DNA of 64,000 nucleotides from Chelydra serpentina (lineage: Eukaryota > Chordata > Testudines > Chelydridae): the NCBI GenBank assembly GCA_037349315.1, contig JBAIAC010000057.1:8711501-8775500 (forward strand), read 5' to 3'. Shown here one piece after another: positions 46,701 through 56,137 of this stretch. The notes beneath the pieces are model-generated. The model was not told where the DNA came from. It did no database searches and saw only the letters and a list, made by a program, of their open reading frames with translations. The position numbers and the translations under genes were made by a program. Numbering within the stretch: the first letter of the stretch is position 1; the number at the start of each line of letters is the position of its first letter.

Positions 46701-49700
46701 ATTAACACCCCTCATGCCCCACCACTAGGTATCTAGGGCTTGTTATTGAGGAGAAAAGCAGAGTGCATTCCAACAGCTCTGAACACAGCAGGCAAATAAA
46801 TAAGATCAACCATCTATTTCCTCCCTCCCTCCCCCAAATCATGAATGTTTCAAGGCTCGGCACATGATTTTTGACTGGGGTTGGCAGTACTGAGTTACTC
46901 TGGATTACACTGGGGTGGAAGCAGAATTAGGCCCAGGAATTGTCATGCTTCTTCCAAATCCACCCTGCTCATCAGTTTTCTGAAATCTCCAGAATTTGCT
47001 CTCTTGAAATCCAACCGTGTTGCACGGCCATTCTCTCTGAATCCACTCCTTTGTGGGGGGAGATCCCAGGAACTCAGTAGGTGCCAAGCTTTGTTATTGC
47101 CCCACGTTCTCACTCAGCTGGTTCATTTGCTTAAGCAAACTGACTGGCTGCTGGAGAAAGTAGAGTTTCTTGCACAGGGTTGGGTCAATAGTGAAGCTTG
47201 GGATCCAGGGATCAAATATTGGTGGTGTCGAACGACTGTCCGGGCAACCTATGACATTTGATTTGCTGTGATCTGGATGAACATGGACGGGGGCGGGAAA
47301 TGATGTGGATTAGTGCAGGCTGCATGTGTGAGATCTGTTTCAATGTGGCCAGGAGGGAGCGCTGCCTGGAGAGCTGGATGAGTGCCAGGGAGAACAGGAA
47401 TTGAAAATCCTTCATCCCTGGGAAGTTTTCCCCATTAGCTCTTATCGGAGAGAAGCTGTGAACGATCATTCCACCCCAGCTACTGAGAAACACTAGGGCT
47501 GGACAATGTCGAAAGACGGGAGCCTGGCTAACCTGGAGTACTCCTGCTTGTAGATGTCAATGATGTTCTCCACCAGCAGGTTCCGCTGCAGCCCGTAGAC
47601 TCCGTGCCGGTCCAGGATCACTTCGTGACGGCAGGAGGGGCAACGAAAGCGCCCCCCGGAGAGGGTGGTTCCCCGGCTCGGCCAGTATGGGTTAGCAGCC
47701 TGCGAGTATCACCAGCACAGGGAAAAAGGTCAATGTCTCCCCAGACACACAGACACTCGCAACATCCTTAAAACTAGGGTGACCAGATATCCTGATTTTA
47801 TAGGGACAGTCCCGATTTTTGGGTCTTTTTCTTATATAGGCTCCTATTACCCCCCACCCTAATTAAAACCCACCATTGCATAGTCGGAGACAGTGACATG
47901 GACTCATTTAAACACCACCCTGTCCCCTCAGCTTCCCTCCCCCTCCCGGGACAGAACATGCATCCCTGAAGTGTCCATCGCCAGAGGGTCTCAGATCCCA
48001 TAATGCTTTGCATTCATATAAGCACCTTCCATCAGAGTATCGCTAAACACTTTATGATCAATGAATTAAGGCTCACAAAAGCCCAGTGAAGGAGGCAAAT
48101 ATCATCTCTATTATACAGCTGAATCACCTGAGGCAAAGCTAGATTAACGAGATTTGCCCAAGGTCACCCAGTAAGTGCCTGGCAGATCTGGGAATAGAAC
48201 CCAGGAGTCCTGATTCCTAGACCTCTGCTTTAAACACACCCCTACCCCTGCCTTTTAGAAAACACTCTCAAGAGCAATGTCAGTATGTAAATGATATTTC
48301 CCTATCGCGAAGGGGAATGTTGTGAGGTTTCATTCATTAACATTTTAAAAATGCTTCGAGATCCTCAGATCAAGATTTGCTCCATGGGGTGTAAAAAGGT
48401 TTATTAATGGACCAGATCTCAGGGTCCTGACCCAGTGCCCATTTCTCCACTGCGCTGGACCTTCTGGGGTCGCATATACCTGCGGGGGGGAAAGCCATCC
48501 AATCGGAATTTCCCTCTTGCACTAGCGGGAGCAGGCTACGTTGACCATGCACAGGCGTGAACAAGCACATCAGGTGCGTGGCAGCGGAGAAACCGACTTT
48601 TTTTTGCAGAGGCAAAATTCCCACTGGGTTTGAACTGAATGAGACCCCGACATTCTGCCCATTGTCCTTATGAGTCAACAGAGGTCTGCACATGGGGGAA
48701 GTGCCTAGGGTGACCAGATGTCCCGATTTTATAGGGACAGTCCCGATTTTGGGGGCTTTGTCTTATAGAGGCACCTATTACCCCCCACCCCCGTCCACTT
48801 GCTACCTGGTCACCCTAGAAGTGCCCCTTTCTGTCCATTTCAAGAACCAACCGTGAATTAGAAACCAGCTGGGACAGCCCCCAGCTCCCTGCCCCCCGCC
48901 CCGGAGCCGTCCAGGGCTTTGGGAAGCCTGCATCCCTCGAGTCCGTTCCAGTAAGCGGGGGTCTGATTTCACCCTCTAGGCCTGGTTTTCTCCAGCTTTC
49001 TTTTTATTTCTGGGAACGTTTGACACGAACACCACAGCCCAGCAAGTGAGGGAGCAAGATGGGGCCCAAGCAGTCAGTTTTCTCAGCTGGCTCCTCCCCC
49101 ATCTAAGCAGAGAGAGAGCAGACTCTTGTCACAGGGGAGAAGGGTCCATTCTGGAACCGTTTGCCAAGCAAGGCTCAGATGCCATGGTCCCGATCCAACT
49201 CCCGCTGAAGTCAAGGGGATTCTTTCCCAGGGGAGGTGGCTCTAGCCCTGTGGCACCGACATACCTAGCGAGAAGCTTCACCCACCTCTGATGGACAAGC
49301 ACAGCCTAGAAAAGCACAATCTACTGCCCGTGGAGCCAGAATTTTTGGCCTACCTAGAATCAGGTCTATCCCCACCCAGCGTCGGTATCCGCAGTTCTGG
49401 GAACATCCCCAGCCAGGGGCCCCACATGGAAGACTGGCCATTCCAGCCACTTCCCAGCCCCGTCCCTCGCTCAGTTCTCCCGCAAGCAGCCTCTGGCTTT
49501 AGAGGTTTGACCCCCTGTGAACGCGCTGTAGGTTTAACACACAACTGCAGGAAGCAGCCCGGCCCGGTGCCACAGGCTCCGTTTGCAAGGCACTGACCTG
49601 GAAGACGTCGCTGGCGCATTTCCGACATAGGTTGTGCTGACAGGGGAGGATCACCACGGGCTTGGCGAACATTTCCAGGCAGATGGGGCAGATCAGCTGC

Positions 49701-49756
49701 TTCTCCAGGTTCTCCATGGGGTTTGAGTCTCGGATAATGCTGGACTGGTAATCCAT
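34771..49756 (-). CDS. TRIM63: TRIM63 (MuRF1), muscle E3 ubiquitin ligase, complete 9-exon gene
   Basis: Striated-muscle RING ligase that ubiquitinates sarcomere proteins during atrophy. Exons on - are 49756-49598, 47699-47533, 43125-42957, 41738-41643, 40089-39856, 39348-39326, 37634-37510, 36813-36739 and 34781-34771; they join to 352 codons plus stop (human 353). The RING has C23, C26, C39, H41, C44, C47, C73 and C76. The B-box runs from H117 and C120 to H149 and C152. A coiled coil spans about 198-275 and the COS box about 276-325. A glutamate-rich tail follows, ending VDAPQ. The start ATG (A at -3, G at +4) lies about 130 bp after the predicted TATA-driven start site. The sequence matches MuRF1 better than MuRF2/3, and the position beside SLC30A2 agrees. 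Confidence 0.96.
35770..36345 (-). mobile_element. CR1 LINE 3' fragment with ORF2 C-terminal remnant
   Basis: The 3' tail GATCATAGAACTGGAAGGGA lies at the left. On - the preceding 260 bases encode [40 protein letters not shown] and [20 protein letters not shown], the C-terminus of CR1 ORF2. 5' truncated; located in TRIM63 intron 8. Confidence 0.9.
36446..36606. mobile_element. Tigger/pogo-like MITE
   Basis: The ends ...AGGAACCCCATTTATCC and GGATAAATGGGGTTCTACTG are inverted repeats typical of Tigger-type Tc1/mariner elements (ACCCCNTTATCC with CAGTA ends). No transposase. Located in TRIM63 intron 8. Confidence 0.75.
36739..36813 (-). CDS. TRIM63: TRIM63 exon 8 (acidic tail)
   Basis: Acceptor TGTTTGCAG and donor GTAAGG. 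It encodes [20 protein letters not shown] and EKKVD, the glutamate-rich C-terminal tail typical of MuRF1. Confidence 0.93.
37280..37480 (+). mobile_element. MIR-like SINE
   Basis: TCTAGTGGGTAAAGCACAGC, CTGTGTGGCCTGGGGCAAGC and CTGTGCCTCAGTTTCCCTGT match the MIR body. A second MIR-like piece lies at about 37005-37135. Confidence 0.65.
37510..37634 (-). CDS. TRIM63: TRIM63 exon 7 (COS box)
   Basis: Acceptor GCCCCCAG and donor GTATAA. It encodes [20 protein letters not shown] and [20 protein letters not shown], the COS box linked to microtubule and titin-region targeting. Confidence 0.95.
38555..39046. mobile_element. hAT-type element (TAGGGCCCTA ends)
   Basis: The element starts TAGGGCCCTACCA and ends TAGTAGGGCCCTA. 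Flanks TCAATTGC (38547-38554) and TCAATAGC (39047-39054) agree at 7 of 8 bases. The 492 bp have no transposase. Located in TRIM63 intron 6. Confidence 0.8.
39326..39348 (-). CDS. TRIM63: TRIM63 exon 6, 23-bp microexon
   Basis: Acceptor CTTCACAG and donor GTAAGT bound only 23 bases encoding NAKQLIK plus two bases of a threonine codon. The frame of exons 5 and 7 joins only if it is included. MuRF genes are known to have a short exon at this place. Confidence 0.88.
39856..40089 (-). CDS. TRIM63: TRIM63 exon 5 (coiled coil)
   Basis: Acceptor GTCGGCAG and donor GTGAGT. Its 78 codons run from [20 protein letters not shown] through [20 protein letters not shown] to [12 protein letters not shown]. 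Heptad-like leucine spacing fits the dimerising coiled coil. Confidence 0.95.
41643..41738 (-). CDS. TRIM63: TRIM63 exon 4
   Basis: Acceptor CTCTCACAG and donor GTGAGG. Thirty-two codons start [20 protein letters not shown] and end ESCKTTE, the start of the coiled coil. The length of 96 bp fits the human exon from memory. Confidence 0.94.
42645..42820 (-). mobile_element. tRNA-derived SINE with CR1 tail (tortoise-type)
   Basis: On -, the 5' part has CAGTGGTTTGAGCATTGG (box A region) and GGTTGTGAGTTCAATCC (box B), and the 3' part is a CR1 tail (CTTTGAGCAGGGGGTTGGAC...). Such tRNA-LINE composites are known from cryptodire turtles, which supports the host call. Located in TRIM63 intron 3. Confidence 0.8.
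42957..43125 (-). CDS. TRIM63: TRIM63 exon 3 (B-box)
   Basis: Acceptor GTCTTCAG and donor GTACCG. It encodes [40 protein letters not shown] and [16 protein letters not shown], a full B-box 2 zinc-binding set. Confidence 0.96.
44249..44492. mobile_element. hAT-type element (CAGGGGTTCTCAAACT)
   Basis: Ends CAGGGGTTCTCAAACTT and CAGTTTGAGAACTGCTG are inverted repeats. Flanks GACTAGAC and GACTAGAA match at 7 of 8. It interrupts an older repeat (44190-44700) that resembles 15606-15850. Located in TRIM63 intron 2. Confidence 0.85.
44950..45440 (+). mobile_element. CR1-type LINE 3' fragment
   Basis: GATATGGTAAAGGTCTATAA, TGTGGAACTCTTTGCAAGG and GCTAGATGGTCTGACCCAGT follow the 3' end of a CR1 subfamily. 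An A/AAG-rich stretch at 45195-45230 is internal. Located in TRIM63 intron 2. Confidence 0.8.
47533..47699 (-). CDS. TRIM63: TRIM63 exon 2 (RING, second half)
   Basis: Acceptor CTCGCAG and donor GTTAGC. It encodes [40 protein letters not shown] and [21 protein letters not shown] supplies the last RING cysteines. The variable loop looks two residues shorter than in human. A hAT MITE sits about 75 bp upstream of the acceptor. Confidence 0.94.
47775..47861 (+). mobile_element. TAGGGTGACC MITE, copy 2, internally deleted
   Basis: The start TAGGGTGACCAGATATCC is intact; the end is only CACCCTA because the inner right part is missing. Flanks CTTAAAAC and ATTAAAAC match at 7 of 8. It lies about 75 bp upstream of the TRIM63 exon 2 acceptor. 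Confidence 0.8.
48706..48817 (+). mobile_element. TAGGGTGACC MITE, copy 3
   Basis: Full ends TAGGGTGACCAGATGTCCC and CTGGTCACCCTA, with an exact 8-bp duplication GAAGTGCC at 48698-48705 and 48818-48825. Located in TRIM63 intron 1. Confidence 0.9.
49598..49756 (-). CDS. TRIM63: TRIM63 exon 1 coding part (RING, first half)
   Basis: The ATG is at 49756 and the donor GTCAGT follows 49598. It encodes [20 protein letters not shown], then [20 protein letters not shown] and [13 protein letters not shown], holding six of the eight RING zinc ligands. Confidence 0.96.
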
Positions 49757-49910
49757 TGTGCCGGCCGACCTCTCCAAGTTATATCCCACTACCGGCTCCT
49801 CCTGGCTTGTTGGCGGCTCCTCAGGAAACTGTCCTGGCTTCTTCAACGGGCCCACCACCAGCTTCTTGCTCCTTTCCCAAAGGCTCCTTCCTTTGTCTTC
49901 TATCACTTGT

Positions 49911-49919
49911 CTATTTATA
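49911..49919 (-). promoter_or_regulatory. TRIM63 TATA box
   Basis: TATAAATAG on - lies about 155 bp upstream of the ATG, so transcription should start near 49888. An E-box CACATG sits at 49934-49939, just upstream, and CACGTG at 49979-49984. Confidence 0.75.
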
Positions 49920-50022
49920 ATTTATCTCAGGGTCACATGTGCTTGAGAAGGGGTCGAGTTTCCAGCTGAAATGCCTGTCACGTGGGAGAATGAGCAATCG
50001 CCCCTCCAGAGAGCGAGAGGGC

Positions 50023-50030
50023 TGTAAACA
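50023..50030 (-). promoter_or_regulatory. Forkhead (FoxO) site 1 in TRIM63 promoter
   Basis: TGTTTACA on -, about 135-142 bp upstream of the predicted start site. It matches the FoxO core GTAAACA exactly. MuRF1 is a known FoxO target. Confidence 0.6.
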
Positions 50031-50095
50031 GGGCCGAGGACAACCTGTTCGGGGCTGGCCGCAGCTACATTTCCAGGGATTGTGCGGTGTCTTTC

Positions 50096-50101
50096 AGAAC
50101 A
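50096..50101 (+). promoter_or_regulatory. Possible glucocorticoid half-site
   Basis: AGAACA is present but the second palindrome half (TGTTCT three bases on) is not. MuRF1 promoters are known to pair a glucocorticoid element with a FoxO site, so the position is suggestive only. Confidence 0.3.
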
Positions 50102-50120
50102 AAGAAACTGGAGACGGAGC

Positions 50121-50128
50121 TGTAAACA
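50121..50128 (-). promoter_or_regulatory. Forkhead (FoxO) site 2 in TRIM63 promoter
   Basis: A second identical TGTTTACA on -, 98 bp upstream of site 1, within the same 11-base context (GCTGTAAACAG on +). A glucocorticoid half-site AGAACA is at 50096-50101, between the two. Confidence 0.6.
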
Positions 50129-50394
50129 GAGTCATCACCCTCCTGAGCCCCAGCCAGTCCTCAGCCTTCTGTAACACGAAGGGTTAACCCTGAAAACCTC
50201 CCTTCCTCCAACACACTCCCCGGTCTCATTGCTCAGCCTCTGCCAGGACATCTTGATTCCTGCTCAGCATCACAGATTTCCACACAGCTCCCTCCCAACT
50301 CCCCCAGGCTCTGGGGTTGCTGTTCCTCCGAGCTTCACAGCCTCTCAGCTCCAGTGGGCCTCGCATCTTCTCTGCTCCTCAGGCATCTTCATGC

Positions 50395-50462
50395 GCTCCA
50401 CGAGTGCAGGGGACTTGACTAGATGACCTCGCGAGGTCCCTCCCAGTCCTACGATTCTGTTC
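50395..50462 (+). mobile_element. CR1 LINE 3' tail
   Basis: GTGCAGGGGACTTGACTAGA, TGACCTCGCGAGGTCCCTCC and TACGATTCTGTTCTG match the CR1 3' terminus. Confidence 0.8.
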
Positions 50463-52149
50463 TGTTAAGCCTCTTAATGCTAATTAAGCATGTCCTGGCA
50501 TTATAGACCCTCTGCAATCTTGCTATCGTTGATGCAACACGACACCACAAATGATCACGACCCAGGGTGTATTTCAATTGTTCGGCACGCCGGGAACCCC
50601 TATTGATATCAATTTTACAGCTCTTCCAAGCCGCTTCCCTCCCCTCATGCTCTCCCTGGGTTTTGTCACCATGTTGATCGTCTCCCACCCCGAATATCAT
50701 GCTCACGTTGTCATTAGTCACGTTCCCTCTATACACACATAACAGACTGTAAGCTCTTTAGACCTAGGGTCTTGTCTTAGACACGTCTGTGTGTTTTTAG
50801 TGTGCCAATCCCGCTATCGTCCTGGCATCAGCAAAGCACGACACAGCCCACTTCCGCTGCGTAAATAGCAGCAAATCTGCATGTACTTATCAGTGACTCC
50901 CAGGAAACTCTAACAAGGACAGCAGGGCTGTTGTGAGTATCCCCAACTCCTTAGCAGAAGGGCGTGTGCATGGCAGGTGATTCACTGGAAAGACGATAAG
51001 GAGAATCCAGAGACGTGAGTGGTCCTGCCGCGGGTTTCCACACAGCTCTGGAGTGAAAAACATCCTGTTTACCTTACAGTGAAAACATGGCAGGTCAGCT
51101 GACTGGTACAAGCCAAACATCCCCGGGGCAGAGCGATGGGTAGGAGAACCACGGGAAAAACAAACTATATTTAAATGGGACTGGAGGCACGTGGGCCAGG
51201 AATAGTCATCTGCAGGTTGAAAATCTCTCCCACGTCGGATCGATTCCCGGCCGTGCCTTTAACCCCAGCTACCTACCGCGCCTCCCCAAGACGTTCTGGT
51301 CAGGCTGGGATTGGACGCGGCCCCCCAGCCTCATGCAACGGCAGGTGAAACTACGCTCTTGCTCTGCTCCTGCACACCAGGGGACAAGCCCGGGGCCAAG
51401 CGGTGGTTGTTGTGGGGATAGCTGGGAACAGGGATTGGGTGGCGTGATGGCAACAGCAATTGCACCGCTGCAACCTGTCCACTGGCACTTTAACTGCCAG
51501 CCCCCATGCGGCTGGCTAGAGTCACAGTGGTTAAAATAGCCCCCAGTCTGCACCGCTGACCGTCACGGCAAGGAAGGCTCGTGTTGCCAAGGCCTACCTG
51601 GCACTGCCGAAAGCTGGGACATTCTTTAGCTGCAGCTCAGGGGCACAGTTGCCAACTTTCACGCGGTAAATAAGCCCCCCCCCCCCGACGTGCACAATAC
51701 GCCAAAAATCAAGCGACTCCCATTTCAAAACAAGCCAGTCCCTGAGAACCCCAACACTCTATGTGACTAGATCCCCCCGGCGTGCAGTCTGGGCCTATGG
51801 TGGGCCCGCTGAGCCCCCGGGATTCTCTACCCACCCCTTGCCCCTGCTTGCCAGGAGCCAATCAAAAAAAAGAAGCAACAAGCCCAACAAGTTACAAGCA
51901 ACTCATAAGCCAATTAAGCCGAAAACAAACCCAATGTCTGCGTTTTTCTCCCGGGTTTGGCATGTCTGCTGAGGGGCCCTTGAAAGAGATTCAGAGATAC
52001 ATTCCTTCCTGCCTGGGGAGGGCGGGGGGACGAAGGGAGGGAGACAAACCAATCTGGCCATTACACTTGATAAAAGCGAAGGGCCAACACATGGCACACG
52101 ACTTTGGGGAAGTAAGAGGCCACCCTCAGGGAAGACAAATGAGCATGGA

Positions 52150-52700
52150 GCTGGAGGACCTGACTTAAGAGGAAAGATTAAAAGTGCTGAGTATGGTTAG
52201 CTTGGCTCAGTGACAGCTGAGGGGGGGACTAGGGTTGCCAACCCTTCAGGATTGGCCTGGAGTCTCCCGGAATCAGCATTGATCTCCCGGTGACTATTGA
52301 AAACCATCCAGGAGATTTTAATAGGCTATTTTAAGAAAATGACATTACGTCATTGGGGGGAGGGGGGGGGGAAATCTCCCGGAATAGCTTCAGTCAGAGT
52401 TGGCAACCCTAGAGGAGGGGAGATGACAGGAGGGCTCTCCCTCCGAGGAGCAAGAGGAATTATTCTGTGTGGTGCAGGGAGGCCGAGCTCGGCCCAAATG
52501 GCTGAAATTAACAAGGGGAACATTTCGGCTGAATTTGAGGAAAAGCTTCCTGCCAGGGAGCCGGCCTGGGCTACGGAATAGTCTCCCCGAGGGAGGTGAT
52601 GGACGCCCCCTTGCTTAGAACTCTCTTGGCCAAAGCAGGAGGAAATGTACTGCAGGGAGCAGGCCCTGTGGCCTTTTCTAGCCCTAACCGCTCGGGTTCT
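52150..52700 (+). mobile_element. CR1-type LINE fragment interrupted by a MITE
   Basis: AAGAGGAAAGATTAAAAGTG before 52230, and TGAATTTGAGGAAAAGCTTC, CGAGGGAGGTGATGGACGCC after 52411, resemble a CR1 ORF2 end read across the insertion at 52230-52411. Confidence 0.6.
52230..52411. mobile_element. TIR MITE (TAGGGTTGCCAAC ends)
   Basis: Starts TAGGGTTGCCAACCC and ends GAGTTGGCAACCCTA, inverted repeats around about 180 bp with CTCCCGG motifs and a poly-G run. The target duplication is not clear. Inserted in an older CR1 fragment. Confidence 0.7.
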
Positions 52701-53222
52701 ATGATCCAGCCTTCAATGCGATATAAAACCCTCCACAGGCAGGCAGTGCTGGCAAGCGTAGAGGAACTAAAGGGCACCGTACTACAGCTGGCCACGGGCA
52801 CCCCACCGCAGGGTAATGTTTTTAGAGGGGAGGTAGTAAGCCAAGATTCCCCCCCGCATTGTGTGCCGTCATTTACACGCCCCTGTGCAAAGGGAGCGCA
52901 AGACGCTCCCAGATCAGAATGGTGGGGCTCGGACATCCACTTAGAACAGGTGTAAGTGAGTGCACAAGGGGCAGGGCAATGGAGGATCAGGGCTAGGGTG
53001 CCTAGTGGTCACAGCCAGGCAGCTGGGATCTGTTCCCCATTCTGCCACTCACTCAGCATGGGGCCTCTCATGAGTTACTGTCTGTGCCTCAATTTATCCA
53101 CCTTAAATACCTACCTATCGGGGGGAGGGGGAGATGCTGGGAGGGGGAAAGTGTTTATAAAGTACTCTCAGATCCTCTAATACAACACAGTAGAAGCATA
53201 AAGCTTTGTTCTTTATCAGTTA

Positions 53223-53876
53223 CTCCTGAGGGCATTCTGCGCCAAACAGTTTAAAATTCTGCAAAATTTTATTTGTCAAACAAATGTGGAGGCTCCAGCA
53301 TGGCATTGGGGAGCACAGGCCATGGGCGGCATTGGGGAGCATAGGCCATGGGCTGCACAGAGGTGGGAGATCACTCTGCAGCTCCCCTCCCACCCCCGGG
53401 ACACGGACTCAGCGGTGAGGCTGCACCCAACCCTGACCCAGCATGCCCCAGAAACACCCCAGGGCCCTGCCCCTGCAGCTGAGGAGTGATGGGTGCAGGA
53501 AGTGGAGGGGGGAGTTTGCAGAGCTTCTTGCAGCTGGGAGAGAAATCGGGGGGTGGGTCTGACCCGGCCCTGGATGCCAGGCAGGAGAACTGGAAGTCCT
53601 GTCCTCCCCAGCCCAGCTGTGACTAGCAGCTGAGCCCAGCGCAGGGTAGGAGCCACCAGCTGGGTCTTCCCCAGTTCTGCCTCTCGCCCACAGTGATTTA
53701 CCTCTCAGCCAGCTGCCCTGGGCACCCGAAACACACTGCTGGGGAGGGTCGCGTGACCGCTCTTGTAGCTTCCCTTTGTTTCCCTCTTCCGAAAGTCATT
53801 TTCCTGTGGGGAAGCAAAGAAATCCGCAAGGGACATAAATTCTGCGCATGCGCAGTGGCGCAGAATTCCCCCAGGA
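53223..53876. mobile_element. TIR element (CTCCTGAGGGCATTCTGCGCC ends class)
   Basis: The left end CTCCTGAGGGCATTCTGCGC and right end GCGCAGAATTCCCCCAGGA are inverted repeats about 20 bp long, enclosing about 650 bp. No transposase is recognised. The right tip is where the next hAT element is inserted. Confidence 0.7.
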
Positions 53877-54319
53877 CAGGGGTGACCAACCTGAGCCTGA
53901 GAAGGAGCCATAATTTACCAATGTACATCACCAAAGAGCCACAGTAATACGTCAGCAGCACCCCCCCCCCATCAGATCCCCCACTCCTAGTGTCTCCCAC
54001 TCACCAGCAGCCCCATCGATCAGTGCCTCCCCCTCTCTCCCGATCAGCTGTTTCGTGGCGTGTAGGAGGTTCTGGGGGGTGGGAGGGGGAGGAGCGAGGG
54101 CACTGCAGGCTCAGGGGAGGGGGCGGGAAGGGGGTGGAGTGGGGGCAGGGCCTGTGGCAGAGCCAGGGGTTGAGCAGTGAGCACCCCCCGGCACATTGGA
54201 AAGTTGGCGCCCGTCTCTCCAGCCCCGGAGTCGGTGCCTATCCAAGGAGCCGCATATTAACTTCTGAAGAGTTAATGGACTCCGCATGTGGCTCCGGAGC
54301 CACAGGTTGGCCACCCCTG
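53877..54319 (-). mobile_element. hAT element (CAGGGGTGGCC family), copy 2
   Basis: Reverse orientation of the copy at 28052. Ends CAGGGGTGACCAACCTG and CAGGTTGGCCACCCCTG; flanks CCCCAGGA and CCCCAGAA match at 7 of 8. Inserted into the end of the 53223 TIR element. Confidence 0.85.
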
Positions 54320-54328
54320 CCCCAGAAC

Positions 54329-54447
54329 TAGGGTGACCATCCGTCCCGTTTTTAAAGGGACAGTCCCGTTTTTTGAGACTTTTTCTTATATAGCCGCCTA
54401 TTACCCCCACTGTCCCGTTTTTTCACAGTTGCTATCTGGTAACCCTA
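54329..54447 (+). mobile_element. TAGGGTGACC MITE, copy 4
   Basis: TAGGGTGACCATCCGTCCCG ... TCTGGTAACCCTA over 119 bp, only nine bases after the hAT element. The flanks do not show a clean duplication. Confidence 0.75.
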
Positions 54448-55914
54448 CGCAGGAGCAATCAGTACCCAACCAGCTGCGCACATGACACATGCTAGTCCTG
54501 CTACTTAATGCGCTACTGGGGGGTGCTCTGATACTGCAATGATGGGCATGGAAAAAGAACCAGAACAGAATCACTACAAGCAAGAAGGTTCCACTATATT
54601 CTTAGCTTCTATTCTGGTTGGCTTCCCTGCTCACCCTCTCAGAAATAGAGGGTGAGTTGTCACTGCCCACATCTACGGGCTGTCTTTGCGCAAAAGCCCA
54701 TTTCCATTTCTTCTATCTGCCGTGAAAGGCAGAGAAACAGCCGAGAGATCACACTCCTCAGCTGACTCATCAGTTGATGCAAGTTGGGGGAGGGAAGGGG
54801 ACAAGCTGGGTTCTTTCTGGGACCAAAACAGCAGCTGACTCAGTGAGATGGTGCTCCCCTCACCCACAATCTCCATACACTGGACATCAGGCTGACCTCG
54901 GAGATTGTCTTGTTGCAGCCCGTCCAGGAATCCGACCAGCCAGTAAGCAGCATTTCCCTGACTCAGTGACAAACCATCCAAAATCTGAGAAGCGTCCGGA
55001 GCTGAACAGCGCTGATGACAGCGGCAGAGAGGTGCTGGGAGCGGAACAGGAGAAAGGGCAGGAGAGAAGATTAGCACATGAGCCCTGAGCTTCTGAACAA
55101 GACGCAGGCAGGGTTCGTGTGGCTTCCCTTCTAGTTTGTTACAGCTACAATACTGTAATGGGCACCTCGGACTGCCCAGCCAGCGCTGGGTAGCAGGGCA
55201 CGGCCATTCAGAACTTCACGGCAGCAGCAGGGATAGAACTGAGATCGACTTGCTCCAAAGGCCCAGGCCTTTTCTGCTGTGAGGTAAAGGAGACGCTCCA
55301 TGAGCCGTGAGCTAGACCTGATGACGCTTAGTGACGTAGGATGAGCCCCATTTAACACAAGGGGAAACTGAGGCACGGCGACTTCCCCAAAGTTAGAGGA
55401 AATCCGTGGCAGAGCCAGGAACAGAAGCCCAACTCCCAGTCCTGTGCTTTCACTGCAAGACTATCCTTCCCCTACCCAAAACCCAAAGCACTGTTGCCCC
55501 TCTCCCCCCCCCCCCATTTCTTTGTGATGGATAAATCAGAGCAAAAAGGTTTTTATTTTTAGCCTTGTAAATACTCTGTTTTTTCCAGAGGACCTTGTCA
55601 AGGTCTCAGAGCAATCTTGCCTTCATTGCAGGAGTGTTGAATCTTTAACACTGGCTACCTTTCTCCAAAATGTTCTTTGGGCACTGAAATTACATTGATG
55701 TAAATAAACCACATACAACCAAAGTGTTTACACACTGGCTAAAAATGTCATCCCCCTCCACCATTCAGCTTTCCCGCTTGACTTTTTGATGTCATCATTT
55801 CACAAGTTTGCTAGTCTCCATTGTGTCTTCTGGGGAAGACAAGCCCTGAATTTCTAACATAAAAAGCAAGCAAATAAAACAAACACCAAACAAGAGAGGC
55901 CTTTCAATATATGT

Positions 55915-55985
55915 TTCAGAGTAGCAGCTGTGTTAGTCTGTGTCGCACGAAAGCTTATGCTGAAATAAATTGGTTACTCTTTCAG
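55915..55985 (+). repeat. Fragment related to the 15863 palindromic repeat
   Basis: TTTCAGAGTAGCAGCTGTGT, TAGTCTGTGTC, then GCACGAAAGCTTATGC share the GAAAGCTTATGC segment that follows the hammerhead-like stem at 15977. The CTGANGA half is deleted. Confidence 0.6.
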
Positions 55986-56129
55986 TATATGATGAGCCTA
56001 AACACAATTATCATCTTTTTGCAGGTCATCCTTAAATTCAACAGATGCTGCGACAGGACCTTGCTAGCCGGGAACGTTGAGTGGATACTGTTGACTTGCG
56101 GAATCACATGACTTTTTAGCCCACCCAGA

Positions 56130-56137
56130 TATAAAAG
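56130..56137 (+). promoter_or_regulatory. Orphan TATA-box-like sequence
   Basis: TATAAAAG lies in unique-looking sequence. No exon is recognisable nearby, so it may be chance or an old LTR promoter. Confidence 0.2.

Noticed and set aside
49757..49906. A 50-residue in-frame N-terminal extension of TRIM63
   Set aside because: The extension would begin at GTG, not ATG, and starts upstream of the transcription start predicted from the TATA box at 49919-49911.
50023..50128. A full palindromic glucocorticoid response element
   Set aside because: Only one half-site AGAACA is present; the partner half is not at the required spacing.
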